Assembly (NCBI RefSeq): GCF_900176335.1
Contig: NZ_FWXW01000004.1
Span: 1 to 64,000, forward strand
DNA from: Papillibacter cinnamivorans DSM 12816
GTDB taxonomy: Bacteria > Bacillota > Clostridia > Oscillospirales > Oscillospiraceae
Direction of reading: 5' to 3'
Length of the DNA stretch: 64,000 bases
The position numbers were made by a program, and so were the translations under genes. The first letter of the stretch is position 1. Each line of letters begins with the position of its first letter. The notes below the pieces were generated by a model. That model did not search any database. It was given only the letters and a program-made list of their open reading frames with translations, and was not told where the DNA came from. Below are positions 36,228-43,839 of this stretch, piece by piece.

Positions 36228-37679
36228 ATGGGACTTATGACGGGCGAGCGGTATATCGAAAGTATCCGGAAGATGAAAATGGAGGTCTACATGTTCGGGA
36301 AGAGGATCGAGCACCCGGTGGACGATCCCATCCTGCGCCCCTCCCTCAACTCGGTGCGCATGACCTACGATCTGGCCCAGATGCCGGAGCATGAGGACGT
36401 CATGACGGCCGTCTCCCCGGAAACCGGCGAGCGCATCAACCGTTTCACCCATATCCACCGGGGCACGGACGATCTCATTAAAAAAGTCAAGATGCAGCGG
36501 CTCCTGGGGCAGAAAACCGCCGCCTGCTTCCAGCGCTGCGTGGGCATGGACGCCTTCAACGCGGTATACTCCACCGCCTTTGAAATCGACAAAAAGTACG
36601 GCACCTCCTACTTTGAAAACTTCAAGAAGTTCATGTTCTATGTCCAGAAAAACGATCTCACGGTGGACGGCGCCATGACCGACCCCAAGGGCGACCGGTC
36701 CCTCGCGCCGCACCAGCAGGCGGATCCGGACCTCTTCCTCCGGGTGGTGGAGCGCCGACCGGACGGCATCGTGGTCCGGGGCGCCAAGGCACATCAGACG
36801 GGGGTCCTCAATTCTCACGAGGTCATTGTGATGCCCACCATCTCCATGGGCCCCGAGGATAAGGACTACGCCGTTTCCTTCGCCGTCCCCATGGATTCCA
36901 AGGGCCTGTTCATGATCATCGGCCGCCAGAGCTGCGATACCCGGAAGCTGGAAGGCACCGAGATGGACGTGGGCAACTCCGAGTTCGGCGGCGTGGAAGC
37001 CCTCACGATATTCGACAATGTCTTCGTTCCCAACGATAGGATCTTCCTAAACGGCGAGACCGAGTTTGCCGGCATGCTGGTGGAGCGTTTCGCCGGTTAC
37101 CACCGCCAGAGCTACGGCGGATGCAAGGTGGGCGTGGGCGACGTACTCATCGGCGCCGCCGCGGTGGCGGCCGACTATAACGGCGCGGCCAAGGCCTCCC
37201 ATGTGAAGGACAAACTCATTGAGATGACCCATCTCAACGAGACCCTTTACTGCTGCGGAATCGCCTGCTCCGCCGAAGGCCGTCCCACCCAGTCGGGCAA
37301 CTATATGATCGACCTGCTCCTGGCCAACATCTGCAAACAGAATGTGACCCGCTTCCCCTATGAGATCGTCCGCCTGGCCGAGGATATCGCCGGCGGCCTC
37401 ATGGTCACAGCCCCCTCGGAAAAGGACCTGCGGGATCCCCACCTGGGACCCTATGTGGACAAATACTTAAGAGGCGTTCATGCGGTCTCCACGGAAAACC
37501 GCCTGAGAATTCTTCGGCTGATTGAAAACCTTTCTCTGGGCACCGCTGCCGTGGGCTATCGTACCGAGTCCCTTCACGGGGCGGGCTCGCCTCAGGCTCA
37601 GCGGATCATGATCGCCCGTCAGGGCAATCTCGCCATGAAAAAGGAGCTGGCCAAGGCCATTGCCCACATCAAGGAATAA
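36228..37679 (+). CDS. abfD: 4-hydroxybutyryl-CoA dehydratase / vinylacetyl-CoA isomerase
   Basis: A 483-residue FAD and [4Fe-4S] enzyme that dehydrates 4-hydroxybutyryl-CoA to crotonyl-CoA by a ketyl-radical route. The cluster ligands are visible: Cys100 and Cys104 (AACFQRCVG), His292 and Cys299 (YHRQSYGGC), matching Cys99, Cys103, His292 and Cys299 of the Clostridium aminobutyricum enzyme. The whole length fits. In clostridia it serves fermentation of 4-aminobutyrate or succinate to butyrate. ATG 36228 is eight bases after AAAGGA; ATG 36219 overlaps that site. No CoA-transferase or 4-hydroxybutyrate dehydrogenase is nearby. Expression should depend on sigma-54. Confidence 0.93.
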   Translation: MGLMTGERYIESIRKMKMEVYMFGKRIEHPVDDPILRPSLNSVRMTYDLAQMPEHEDVMTAVSPETGERINRFTHIHRGTDDLIKKVKMQRLLGQKTAACFQRCVGMDAFNAVYSTAFEIDKKYGTSYFENFKKFMFYVQKNDLTVDGAMTDPKGDRSLAPHQQADPDLFLRVVERRPDGIVVRGAKAHQTGVLNSHEVIVMPTISMGPEDKDYAVSFAVPMDSKGLFMIIGRQSCDTRKLEGTEMDVGNSEFGGVEALTIFDNVFVPNDRIFLNGETEFAGMLVERFAGYHRQSYGGCKVGVGDVLIGAAAVAADYNGAAKASHVKDKLIEMTHLNETLYCCGIACSAEGRPTQSGNYMIDLLLANICKQNVTRFPYEIVRLAEDIAGGLMVTAPSEKDLRDPHLGPYVDKYLRGVHAVSTENRLRILRLIENLSLGTAAVGYRTESLHGAGSPQAQRIMIARQGNLAMKKELAKAIAHIKE

Positions 37680-37704
37680 ACCTTTTGGATAGGGAGGAAT
37701 ACAT

Positions 37705-38013
37705 TTGGATAACGAACTTCTTTCCCAGATCGAAGCCGTGCTGGACGAACGGGTGCGCCCTGCCCTGCTGACCCACGGAGGAGGGGTCCGGATCGTTGAG
37801 ATAGAAAACGGCGTGGTAAAAGCCAGGATGCTGGGCCAGTGTTCCTCCTGTCCGGCGGCGGCCCTCACCAACGAACAGCTCATCGAGGCGGAGCTGAGGG
37901 AAGCCCTGCCCTGGGTGGAGCGGGTCGTACTGGTCACGGAGACCGACCCCGAGCTTCTGAACATGGCCCGAAGTATTCTCCGGCAGCGCCGGGAGCAGGA
38001 AAAGGAAAAATAA
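37705..38013 (+). CDS. NifU-like C-terminal-domain Fe-S scaffold
   Basis: A 102-residue protein of the NifU C-terminal/NFU type. The CxxC pair is in MLGQCSSCPAAAL. NFU proteins carry [4Fe-4S] clusters to client enzymes. It starts with TTG (37705) behind AGGGAGGAA and follows the dehydratase by 25 bp, in the same sigma-54 transcript. A dedicated cluster supply to the oxygen-sensitive dehydratase is a reasonable inference. Confidence 0.88.
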   Translation: MDNELLSQIEAVLDERVRPALLTHGGGVRIVEIENGVVKARMLGQCSSCPAAALTNEQLIEAELREALPWVERVVLVTETDPELLNMARSILRQRREQEKEK

Positions 38014-38048
38014 ACGGCTCCGCCCTGGAATCTTGAAGTATTATAAAA

Positions 38049-38325
38049 AGGAACCCGCGGAATATCACATTCCGCGGGTTCCTCAGTCTGCCCAAAAAGT
38101 CCCCGTCCTTTTCGCCACCGGCAAAAAGCTTTTGCGGATTTCGTGTTGCGTTCCGTGACCGAAATCCGCAAAAGATAAAATCTCAATGCCTTGCGGGAAT
38201 TCACTTCTCGCAAGGCATACATTGCGCGCCTTTGCAAAGGCGCGATCCTTTTCCCGCTTCCGTCGGAAAACGGAGTTTTTCGACGGTCTCAGGAACCCGC
38301 GGAATATCACATTCCGCGGGTTCCT
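38049..38325. repeat. Hairpin-packed intergenic element E1 between duplicated terminator palindromes
   Basis: A 207-bp core (38084-38290) is flanked by two identical 35-bp palindromes (38049-38083 and 38291-38325); only the second is followed by TTTTTT. The core holds a 15-bp stem (38129-38143 with 38160-38174), a 10-bp stem (38186-38195 with 38209-38218) and a perfect 20-bp palindrome (38225-38244). Its ends are imperfect inverted repeats: CAGTCTGCCCAAAAAG at left and the complement of GACCGTCGAAAAACTCC at right. The design is shared with the element at 56327-56573. Confidence 0.7.
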
Positions 38326-38358
38326 TTTTTGGTATAAAGCGGTTCGCCGCTGCGCGGC

Positions 38359-38511
38359 TCAGGCTCCGCCAATGGGCGCGGAGTCGCTGTGGACGCCGGG
38401 TTTTTTGGAATTCGGGGTTTTCGCGTCCTTCTCGGATTTCGGCTGGCTGCCGGTCATGGGGCTGCTTTTTGCCGGACGGATCCTGCCGTCGCTTTTTTCC
38501 TCGGTTGCCAT
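38359..38511 (-). CDS. Possible small hydrophilic protein, 50 residues
   Basis: A 50-residue frame beginning MATEEKSDGRIRPAKSSPMT, rich in Lys, Ser, Pro and Gly and predicted to be disordered. The sequence AAAGGAGACGTCAGC directly before the ATG is a strong ribosome site, which is the main support. No family recognised. It lies alone between element E1 and the divergent ZIP gene. Confidence 0.45.
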   Translation of the reverse strand: MATEEKSDGRIRPAKSSPMTGSQPKSEKDAKTPNSKKPGVHSDSAPIGGA

Positions 38512-38655
38512 GCTGACGTCTCCTTTGTCGGAAAATTTGGTTTCGCGTATAGTATTTTCCAACTGCCGGCCGTTATGCGGCCCGGGTGGGAAATTTTCGT
38601 CTTCGGCTTTGCAGGCCCTCTGCGGGGACATATGGGAACGCTTGTCTGCATATAG

Positions 38656-38676
38656 TGGTATCCGGTATGGATACCA
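38656..38676 (+). promoter_or_regulatory. Operator-like palindrome upstream of the ZIP transporter
   Basis: TGGTATCC and GGATACCA form a perfect 8-bp inverted repeat with a 5-bp spacer, 24 bp before the ZIP start and close to its ribosome site. A metal-responsive repressor is a plausible reader. Confidence 0.45.
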
Positions 38677-38700
38677 TATACCATTTTGGGTGGGATGGAA

Positions 38701-39423
38701 ATGAACGATCTGTGGACCGCGGCCCTTTACGGTACCATAGCGGGCATGGGAGGGACCGGAGCGGGGGGATTTTTGGCGTGCTTCGTGCCGAAAAAAAACA
38801 AGCGCGTGATCGGAATAATCCTCGAGTATTCCGCGGGGCTCATGACGGCCATCGTATGCTTCGATCTGATGCCCGGCGCCTTTTCCTTTGCTCCTCTCTA
38901 TGCGGTGCTGCTGGGAATGCTGGCGGGCGCGGGGGTAATGATTGCCGCGGAAAGCGGCATGGACCGAAAAAGGACGAACCGGGGCGTTTTGAGTACGGGG
39001 ATGGCCATCGCCCTGGGGATCGCGCTGCACAACTTTCCCGAGGGACTTGCCGTGGGCTCCGGCTTTGAAGCGGAGCGGAGCCTGGGGATCTCTCTTGCCG
39101 CTGCCATCATGCTTCATGACATCCCGGAGGGGATTTCCATAGCCGTGCCGCTCCGGGCCGGAGGAATGGGCCGCGTACGGGCTCTGATGCTTACTTTGCT
39201 CACGGGCCTGCCCATGGGGCTGGGCGCTTTCATCGGGGCCCTCGCGGGACACATATCGGTTTTCTGGATCGCGATTTGCCTGTCCTTGGCCGGAGGCGCG
39301 ATGCTCTATATCGTGTTCGCCGACATGATCCCGGAGTCGAAGCGCATGTACGAGGGCAGATTTGGATCTCTGGGAAGCGTGCTGGGAATTATCACAGGGA
39401 TACTGATATCCGTAAGCCTGTGA
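38701..39423 (+). CDS. ZIP-family metal transporter
   Basis: A 240-residue membrane protein with about eight helices. The metal-binding motifs of helices 4 and 5 are clear: GIALHNFPEGLAVGSGF and MLHDIPEGISIAVPL. ZIP proteins import Zn2+, Fe2+ or Mn2+. ATG 38701 is preferred to 38695 because GGTGGG lies six bases ahead. The histidine-rich loop of some members is absent. It is monocistronic with a palindrome upstream. Confidence 0.9.
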   Translation: MNDLWTAALYGTIAGMGGTGAGGFLACFVPKKNKRVIGIILEYSAGLMTAIVCFDLMPGAFSFAPLYAVLLGMLAGAGVMIAAESGMDRKRTNRGVLSTGMAIALGIALHNFPEGLAVGSGFEAERSLGISLAAAIMLHDIPEGISIAVPLRAGGMGRVRALMLTLLTGLPMGLGAFIGALAGHISVFWIAICLSLAGGAMLYIVFADMIPESKRMYEGRFGSLGSVLGIITGILISVSL

Positions 39424-39478
39424 TATAATTTCCGGCCGAAGACGATGATTGTAAGCTGCCGATGAAATAAAATAAAAC

Positions 39479-39503
39479 GGAGGGCGCCCTGAAACGGCCC
39501 TCC
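39479..39503 (-). terminator. Terminator of the minus-strand sigma-54 activator gene
   Basis: GGAGGG pairs with CCCTCC; on the minus strand CGTTTTATTTTATTT follows. Confidence 0.6.
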
Positions 39504-39525
39504 TGAAACGGACTCGGTTCTGTTT

Positions 39526-40908
39526 TTATACGATCTGATAGCGGTTCAGCTTTTTGTAAAGAATCGTCCGGGAAATCTGCAGCTCCTGGGCGGCGGCCCG
39601 CTTGTTGCCGCCGTGTTTATCCAGCGTCCGGACGATGAGCGCCTTTGCCTTCTCTTCGTCCAGACCTTGAAGGGCGGAATGCCTCTGCGCTTTCATCTCG
39701 GCTGGTTCGAGATGCCGGCCGCTGCTTGCGGCAAGATCGGTAAATGCCCTGAAATGCCGGAGTTCCAGGGTGTCCTCCACGGCGTTGTTCATGGCGCACT
39801 CCAGAACGTTCTGCAGCTCCCGGATATTGCCGGGCCAGTCATACCGGCAGAAGAGCTCCAGTGCGTCGTCCTCGATTTTGCTGATGTTCATGTCCAGCTG
39901 GTAATTCAGTTTAAAGATCAAACTCTTTGTCAGAAGCGGGATATCCTCCCTGCGCTCGCGCAGGGGGGGTATTTTGATTTTGAAAATATTAAGGCGGTAG
40001 AACAAATCCTGCCGCAGCCTGCGCTCCTGAACCAGCCTTTCCAGCGGGACATTTGTGGCGGAGATGACCCGGACGTCCACTGGCATGGGCAGGCTTCCGC
40101 CCACCCGTTCCACCTCCCGCTCCTGGAGGACCCGGAGAAGCTTGGGCTGCATGGTGAGGGGAAGCTGGTTGATCTCGTCGAAGAAGATGGACCCGCCGTC
40201 GGCCAGCTCGAATTTTCCCTTCTTCCCGGTCTTTTTTGCTCCGGTAAAGGCACCCGCCTCATAGCCGAAGAGCTCCGACTCCATCAGCTCCTCCGGGATG
40301 GCCGAGCAGTTGATGCGAACCAGGCGGGCAGCGTTCCTGGGACTGAGCGCATGGATGGAATGGGCCACCAGTTCCTTGCCGGTGCCCGTCTCCCCTTCGA
40401 TCAAAACGGTGGATTTCGTCCGCGCTGCGGCGACGATCTGCTCCCGGACTTGCTTGATGGCCGCGCTCTCCCCGATAATGTTGTTGATGCTGTAGCTGGC
40501 GTTGTACAGAGAGTCCACCCGGGATTTGTAGCTGGTGAGCTCCTTCTGCATGGATGTCACCATCCGGGAAAAATTGATGGCGTTTTCCATACCGGTGATC
40601 ATGGTGAGGACCAATACACCGCAGAACTTCTGATTGTCCATTATGGGGTAATACGACGCAAAAAGCTTGTTACCGTTGGCGGTCACGGGGTGCGCGATGA
40701 TCGGCTCATGGGTCTGGATCACTTCATGGGCCCGGGTATCAGGGAAGATTTCCCACGCCTTGCGGTTTAAGATGTTGGGAAGAGTCATATTCAGCTGTTC
40801 CATCCATTTTGCGTTGGCGTAAAGGTAATTCCCCTTTTCATCCAGAATGGAAACCGCGTCGAGCCCATCCAGAAGGAATTTCATCCCTTGTTCAATTAAA
40901 TCCTTCAT
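39526..40908 (-). CDS. Sigma-54-dependent activator with PAS domain
   Basis: A 460-residue enhancer-binding protein: PAS domain (about residues 8-120), AAA+ domain (about 142-375; Walker A GETGTGKE, standard GAFTGA loop at 219-224, FFDEINQLP) and Fis-type HTH (GGNKRAAAQELQISRTILYK). The gene is divergent from the metallo-hydrolase/thiolase cluster, whose promoter is sigma-54 type with enhancer-like palindromes between. It is therefore the probable local activator. GGAGGGC lies just upstream of the ATG at 40908. Confidence 0.9.
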   Translation of the reverse strand: MKDLIEQGMKFLLDGLDAVSILDEKGNYLYANAKWMEQLNMTLPNILNRKAWEIFPDTRAHEVIQTHEPIIAHPVTANGNKLFASYYPIMDNQKFCGVLVLTMITGMENAINFSRMVTSMQKELTSYKSRVDSLYNASYSINNIIGESAAIKQVREQIVAAARTKSTVLIEGETGTGKELVAHSIHALSPRNAARLVRINCSAIPEELMESELFGYEAGAFTGAKKTGKKGKFELADGGSIFFDEINQLPLTMQPKLLRVLQEREVERVGGSLPMPVDVRVISATNVPLERLVQERRLRQDLFYRLNIFKIKIPPLRERREDIPLLTKSLIFKLNYQLDMNISKIEDDALELFCRYDWPGNIRELQNVLECAMNNAVEDTLELRHFRAFTDLAASSGRHLEPAEMKAQRHSALQGLDEEKAKALIVRTLDKHGGNKRAAAQELQISRTILYKKLNRYQIV

Positions 40909-41010
40909 AGTTTGCCCTCCTCATTTCCGCAAAAACCGTTGACATAAATGAATCATAATACATGGAAAAAATATTTGCAAGAAAATTGTATGAAGTGCAC
41001 AGCAGAAGAG

Positions 41011-41050
41011 CATGTAAACACCGAATTCACCGTCATGTTTACATGTAAAC
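41011..41050 (+). promoter_or_regulatory. Enhancer-like sites for a sigma-54 activator
   Basis: GTTTACATGTAAAC (41037-41050) is a perfect 14-bp palindrome; a further half-site CATGTAAAC lies at 41011-41019, also forming a 9-bp inverted repeat with GTTTACATG. They sit about 160-200 bp upstream of the sigma-54 promoter, the usual enhancer distance. Confidence 0.6.
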
Positions 41051-41210
41051 TGTCACTCGTTCCGATATCGCCAAAAATCCCTGCGGCAGAAAGGATTTGG
41101 GCGGCTGCCGAATAAACGCGGATGAAGGGTTTACACTGACCGAAAAAAATAAAACCGGATATAAGGTGGGAAAGCGTTGTGGCGCAATGGATTTGTCGAA
41201 TGATACTTTC

Positions 41211-41226
41211 TGGCATGGAAATTGCG
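41211..41226 (+). promoter_or_regulatory. Sigma-54 promoter
   Basis: TGGCATGGAAATTGCG matches the sigma-54 consensus with correct 12-bp GG-to-GC spacing. It is 71 bp upstream of the metallo-hydrolase start. Confidence 0.85.
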
Positions 41227-41296
41227 TTTGTGTAAAAGGAAAGGCTGTATTGGCCTTAATCCGGGACACAGCCTGAAAAGGAAAGGAGAAGAGCAG

Positions 41297-42301
41297 ATGA
41301 AGTACGGCAGGATCATTACGAAAGAGCGGCTAAAGTATTATGAGGTGGCGGATAACGTCTTTGCGGCCATCTCTCCCAACCGGGGCCTGAGCTGGGCCAA
41401 CGCGGGGTTTATCAACAAGGGGAAGGGCCTGGTTTACGACACCTTCTTTGATCTCCCTCACGCAAGAGAGCTGAAACGCTTTTGTGTGGAAATGGGAGGA
41501 AGAGCACCTACATACGTGGTCTGCTCCCACTACAACGCGGACCACACCTGGGGCAACCAGGAGTTTTCCGACTCCGTCATTATTATGCATAAAAACGCAG
41601 TCAGGGAGCATTTCTCCGAGGATCCGAAGGCCTGGGACTCCATCATCCGGGAAGGGCAGAACGGGGGCCCCGGAGAGCAGTGGATTCACAATGAACTCAA
41701 GGGCTTCGACCTTACCGGAGTCCGGTGGCAGGATCCCGACATTCTCATCGAGGCGAACACGAAAATCATGCTGAACGACATGGAAGTGGACGTCATCAGC
41801 GTGGCTCCCTCCCATTCCGACAGCGACCTGCTGCTGTGGCTGCCCAAGGAAAAGGTGGTTTTCTGCGGCGACGTGGTCTTCGGCGGAGCCATTGCGTATT
41901 CCGCCAAGGGCATAAAGCTCTGGACCGGAGCCTTGGACTTCATCATCAACGAGCTGAAGCCCGAGGTAGTTATACCCGGCCACGGCGCCATTTGCGGCCT
42001 GGATTTTGTGAAGGAGTGCAAGGACTATTTTGAAACCGTGATGTCGGAGTTCGAGAAGCATTACGACGAGGAAAGCTCCGCGCTGGAGATCGCCAAGCGC
42101 TGCGACATTTCAAGATTTCTGCACCTTTTGGAGCCCTATCGCCTCTTCATCAACATCCTTGCTCTGACAAACGACCGCCGCGGAGTCCCCACAAAGCCCG
42201 ACTGGAACTATTTCGCGGAGGAAATGGCGAAACTGAAAGAGTTCCAGGATCAGAAATACGGCGTACAGTCCTGGGATCCCATGTCCTCCTGGGCGGAGTA
42301 A
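41297..42301 (+). CDS. Metallo-beta-lactamase-fold hydrolase
   Basis: A 334-residue MBL-fold protein. The first metal motif is SHYNADHTWGN: the sequence is HxNxDH rather than HxHxDH, so one zinc ligand is replaced by Asn. Further ligands are in FCGDVVFGG (Asp) and VIPGHG (His). The C-terminal 90 residues are extra helices. MBL-fold members in catabolic operons may act as thioesterases, lactonases or alkylsulfatase-like enzymes; the substrate is unknown. It is the first gene of the sigma-54-controlled operon. ATG 41297 follows AAAGGAG. Confidence 0.82.
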   Translation: MKYGRIITKERLKYYEVADNVFAAISPNRGLSWANAGFINKGKGLVYDTFFDLPHARELKRFCVEMGGRAPTYVVCSHYNADHTWGNQEFSDSVIIMHKNAVREHFSEDPKAWDSIIREGQNGGPGEQWIHNELKGFDLTGVRWQDPDILIEANTKIMLNDMEVDVISVAPSHSDSDLLLWLPKEKVVFCGDVVFGGAIAYSAKGIKLWTGALDFIINELKPEVVIPGHGAICGLDFVKECKDYFETVMSEFEKHYDEESSALEIAKRCDISRFLHLLEPYRLFINILALTNDRRGVPTKPDWNYFAEEMAKLKEFQDQKYGVQSWDPMSSWAE

Positions 42302-42329
42302 CCGGGTTTTGCAGAAGGAGGAGTGCAGT

Positions 42330-43496
42330 ATGAGGACGGTTTCGGTAATCGGCGTGGGGGAAACAAGAATGGGGAGGCTGGCGGACCGCTCCAACCACGA
42401 CCTGATCCGGGAAGCGGGAGAGCGGGCGATTGCGGACGCCGGAATAGACAAAAGGGAAATCCAGGCCCTTTACATAGGCAATTTCGTGGGGGGCTACCTC
42501 TGCCGGCAAAACCATTACGGCGCCATGGCGTCGGAGGTTCTGAACCTGGGAAGCATCCCCACGGTGCATACCGAAGGGGCTTGTGCCTCGGGGGGCCTTG
42601 CCTTTCGAATGGGGTATCTGGGAATTCTCTCGGGCCTGTACGACATTGTTCTGGTGGGCGGTGTGGAAAAAATGACCCACCGGCCCACGGAGACGGTCAC
42701 CACGGCGGTGGCCTCCGCCATGGACTTCGAGCTGGAGGCAATGAAGGGCATGACATTCCCGGCCAATTTCGCCATGATCGCCAACCGGTATTTTCAAGAA
42801 TACCGGAATGTCAAGCGGGAAATGGCCCTGTGCGCGGTGAACGCCCATAGAAATGCCTGCCTTAACCCCGACGCCCAGATGCCCAAAGAGCTGGAATTGG
42901 AAAAGGTACTGGAGGCTTCTCCCATTGCCTCCCCCCTGAGCATATTCGACTGCTCGCTGGTGACCGACGGGGCGGCTTTCGCGGTGCTGGCCTCCGGCGA
43001 GATCGCCGGACGGCTGTGCAAAAAGAGAGTTGTGGATGTGGTGGGTACCGGACACGCGGGGGACGCCCTGACCCTGTACGGGAAAAAATCCATTACCAGC
43101 TTTGCCGCCTCCCGGGAGGCGGCCCGCCAGGCCTATGGGCAGGCGAGGCTGGGGCCGGGGGACATCGACTTTGCCGAGGTCCATGACTGCTTTACTATCA
43201 CCCAGATCATAAATACCGAGGATCTCGGCTTTTTCCCGCCGGGAAAAGGAGCGGACGCGGTGGCGGAGGGGATCACCGCCCTGGATGGGAAAAAGCCCGT
43301 CAACCCCAGCGGGGGGCTCAAGGCCAAGGGGCACCCCATCGGCGCCACCGGCCTGAGCCAGATCTTCGAGGCGGTGACCCAGATCCGGGGAGAGGCGGGG
43401 CCGAGGCAGGTGAAAAAAGCGGATGTGGCACTGACCCAGAATTTGGGGGGCACCGCGGCGACCTGCGTCATCAACATTTTCCGGGGGAGGGACTGA
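42330..43496 (+). CDS. Thiolase-family acetyl-CoA C-acyltransferase (archaeal/SCP2 type)
   Basis: A 388-residue thiolase of the SCP2/archaeal kind. Cys85 in TEGACASGG is the nucleophile, HDCFT near residue 285 and GGLKAKGHPIGATG supply the His residues; the second, C-terminal Cys-Gly of classical thiolases is replaced by a NLGGTAATC ending. It could split or form acetoacetyl-CoA or a longer 3-ketoacyl-CoA. GGAGGAG precedes ATG 42330. It is followed one base after its stop by a small OB-fold gene, the pairing known from archaeal thiolase-HMG-CoA synthase complexes. Confidence 0.85.
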   Translation: MRTVSVIGVGETRMGRLADRSNHDLIREAGERAIADAGIDKREIQALYIGNFVGGYLCRQNHYGAMASEVLNLGSIPTVHTEGACASGGLAFRMGYLGILSGLYDIVLVGGVEKMTHRPTETVTTAVASAMDFELEAMKGMTFPANFAMIANRYFQEYRNVKREMALCAVNAHRNACLNPDAQMPKELELEKVLEASPIASPLSIFDCSLVTDGAAFAVLASGEIAGRLCKKRVVDVVGTGHAGDALTLYGKKSITSFAASREAARQAYGQARLGPGDIDFAEVHDCFTITQIINTEDLGFFPPGKGADAVAEGITALDGKKPVNPSGGLKAKGHPIGATGLSQIFEAVTQIRGEAGPRQVKKADVALTQNLGGTAATCVINIFRGRD

Positions 43497-43497
43497 A

Positions 43498-43728
43498 ATG
43501 GAACAGGCGACGATTTATACCTATTCCGTCGTATATTCCGCCTCCGAACAGTTCAGAGACAAGACGCCATATGTCACAGCGATCCTGGAAAGCGGAAACG
43601 GCGAGCGTTTTCCCGCCTTTCTGGAGGGATACGAGGAGGGGAGGGTTATCCGGGTCGGGCAGCCGGTCTGGCTGTGTGGTACGAATGAAAAGGGGGAAGC
43701 GGTTTATAGCCTGATTGGCGGACAGTAA
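43498..43728 (+). CDS. DUF35-like OB-fold thiolase partner (short)
   Basis: A 76-residue beta-rich protein (YVTAILESGNGERFPAFLEGY and EGRVIRVGQPVWLCG) with OB-fold character. DUF35 proteins bind archaeal-type thiolases and hold the CoA. The usual N-terminal zinc ribbon is missing; only the OB part is present. Its immediate position after the thiolase supports the assignment. Confidence is moderate because of its short length. Confidence 0.65.
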   Translation: MEQATIYTYSVVYSASEQFRDKTPYVTAILESGNGERFPAFLEGYEEGRVIRVGQPVWLCGTNEKGEAVYSLIGGQ

Positions 43729-43839
43729 GCACGAAAAAGAACCGGTATGCGGACTCGCGGCGGTTTTGCCCCGGTGCCGCACAGCGCATGTCCGGAGGAT
43801 AACAACCGTTTAGCTTAATGTAAGAAAGGAGAAAATATC

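Noticed and set aside
43732-43760. GG/GC pair before BKACE as a sigma-54 promoter
   Set aside because: Spacing is one base too long and neither box matches.
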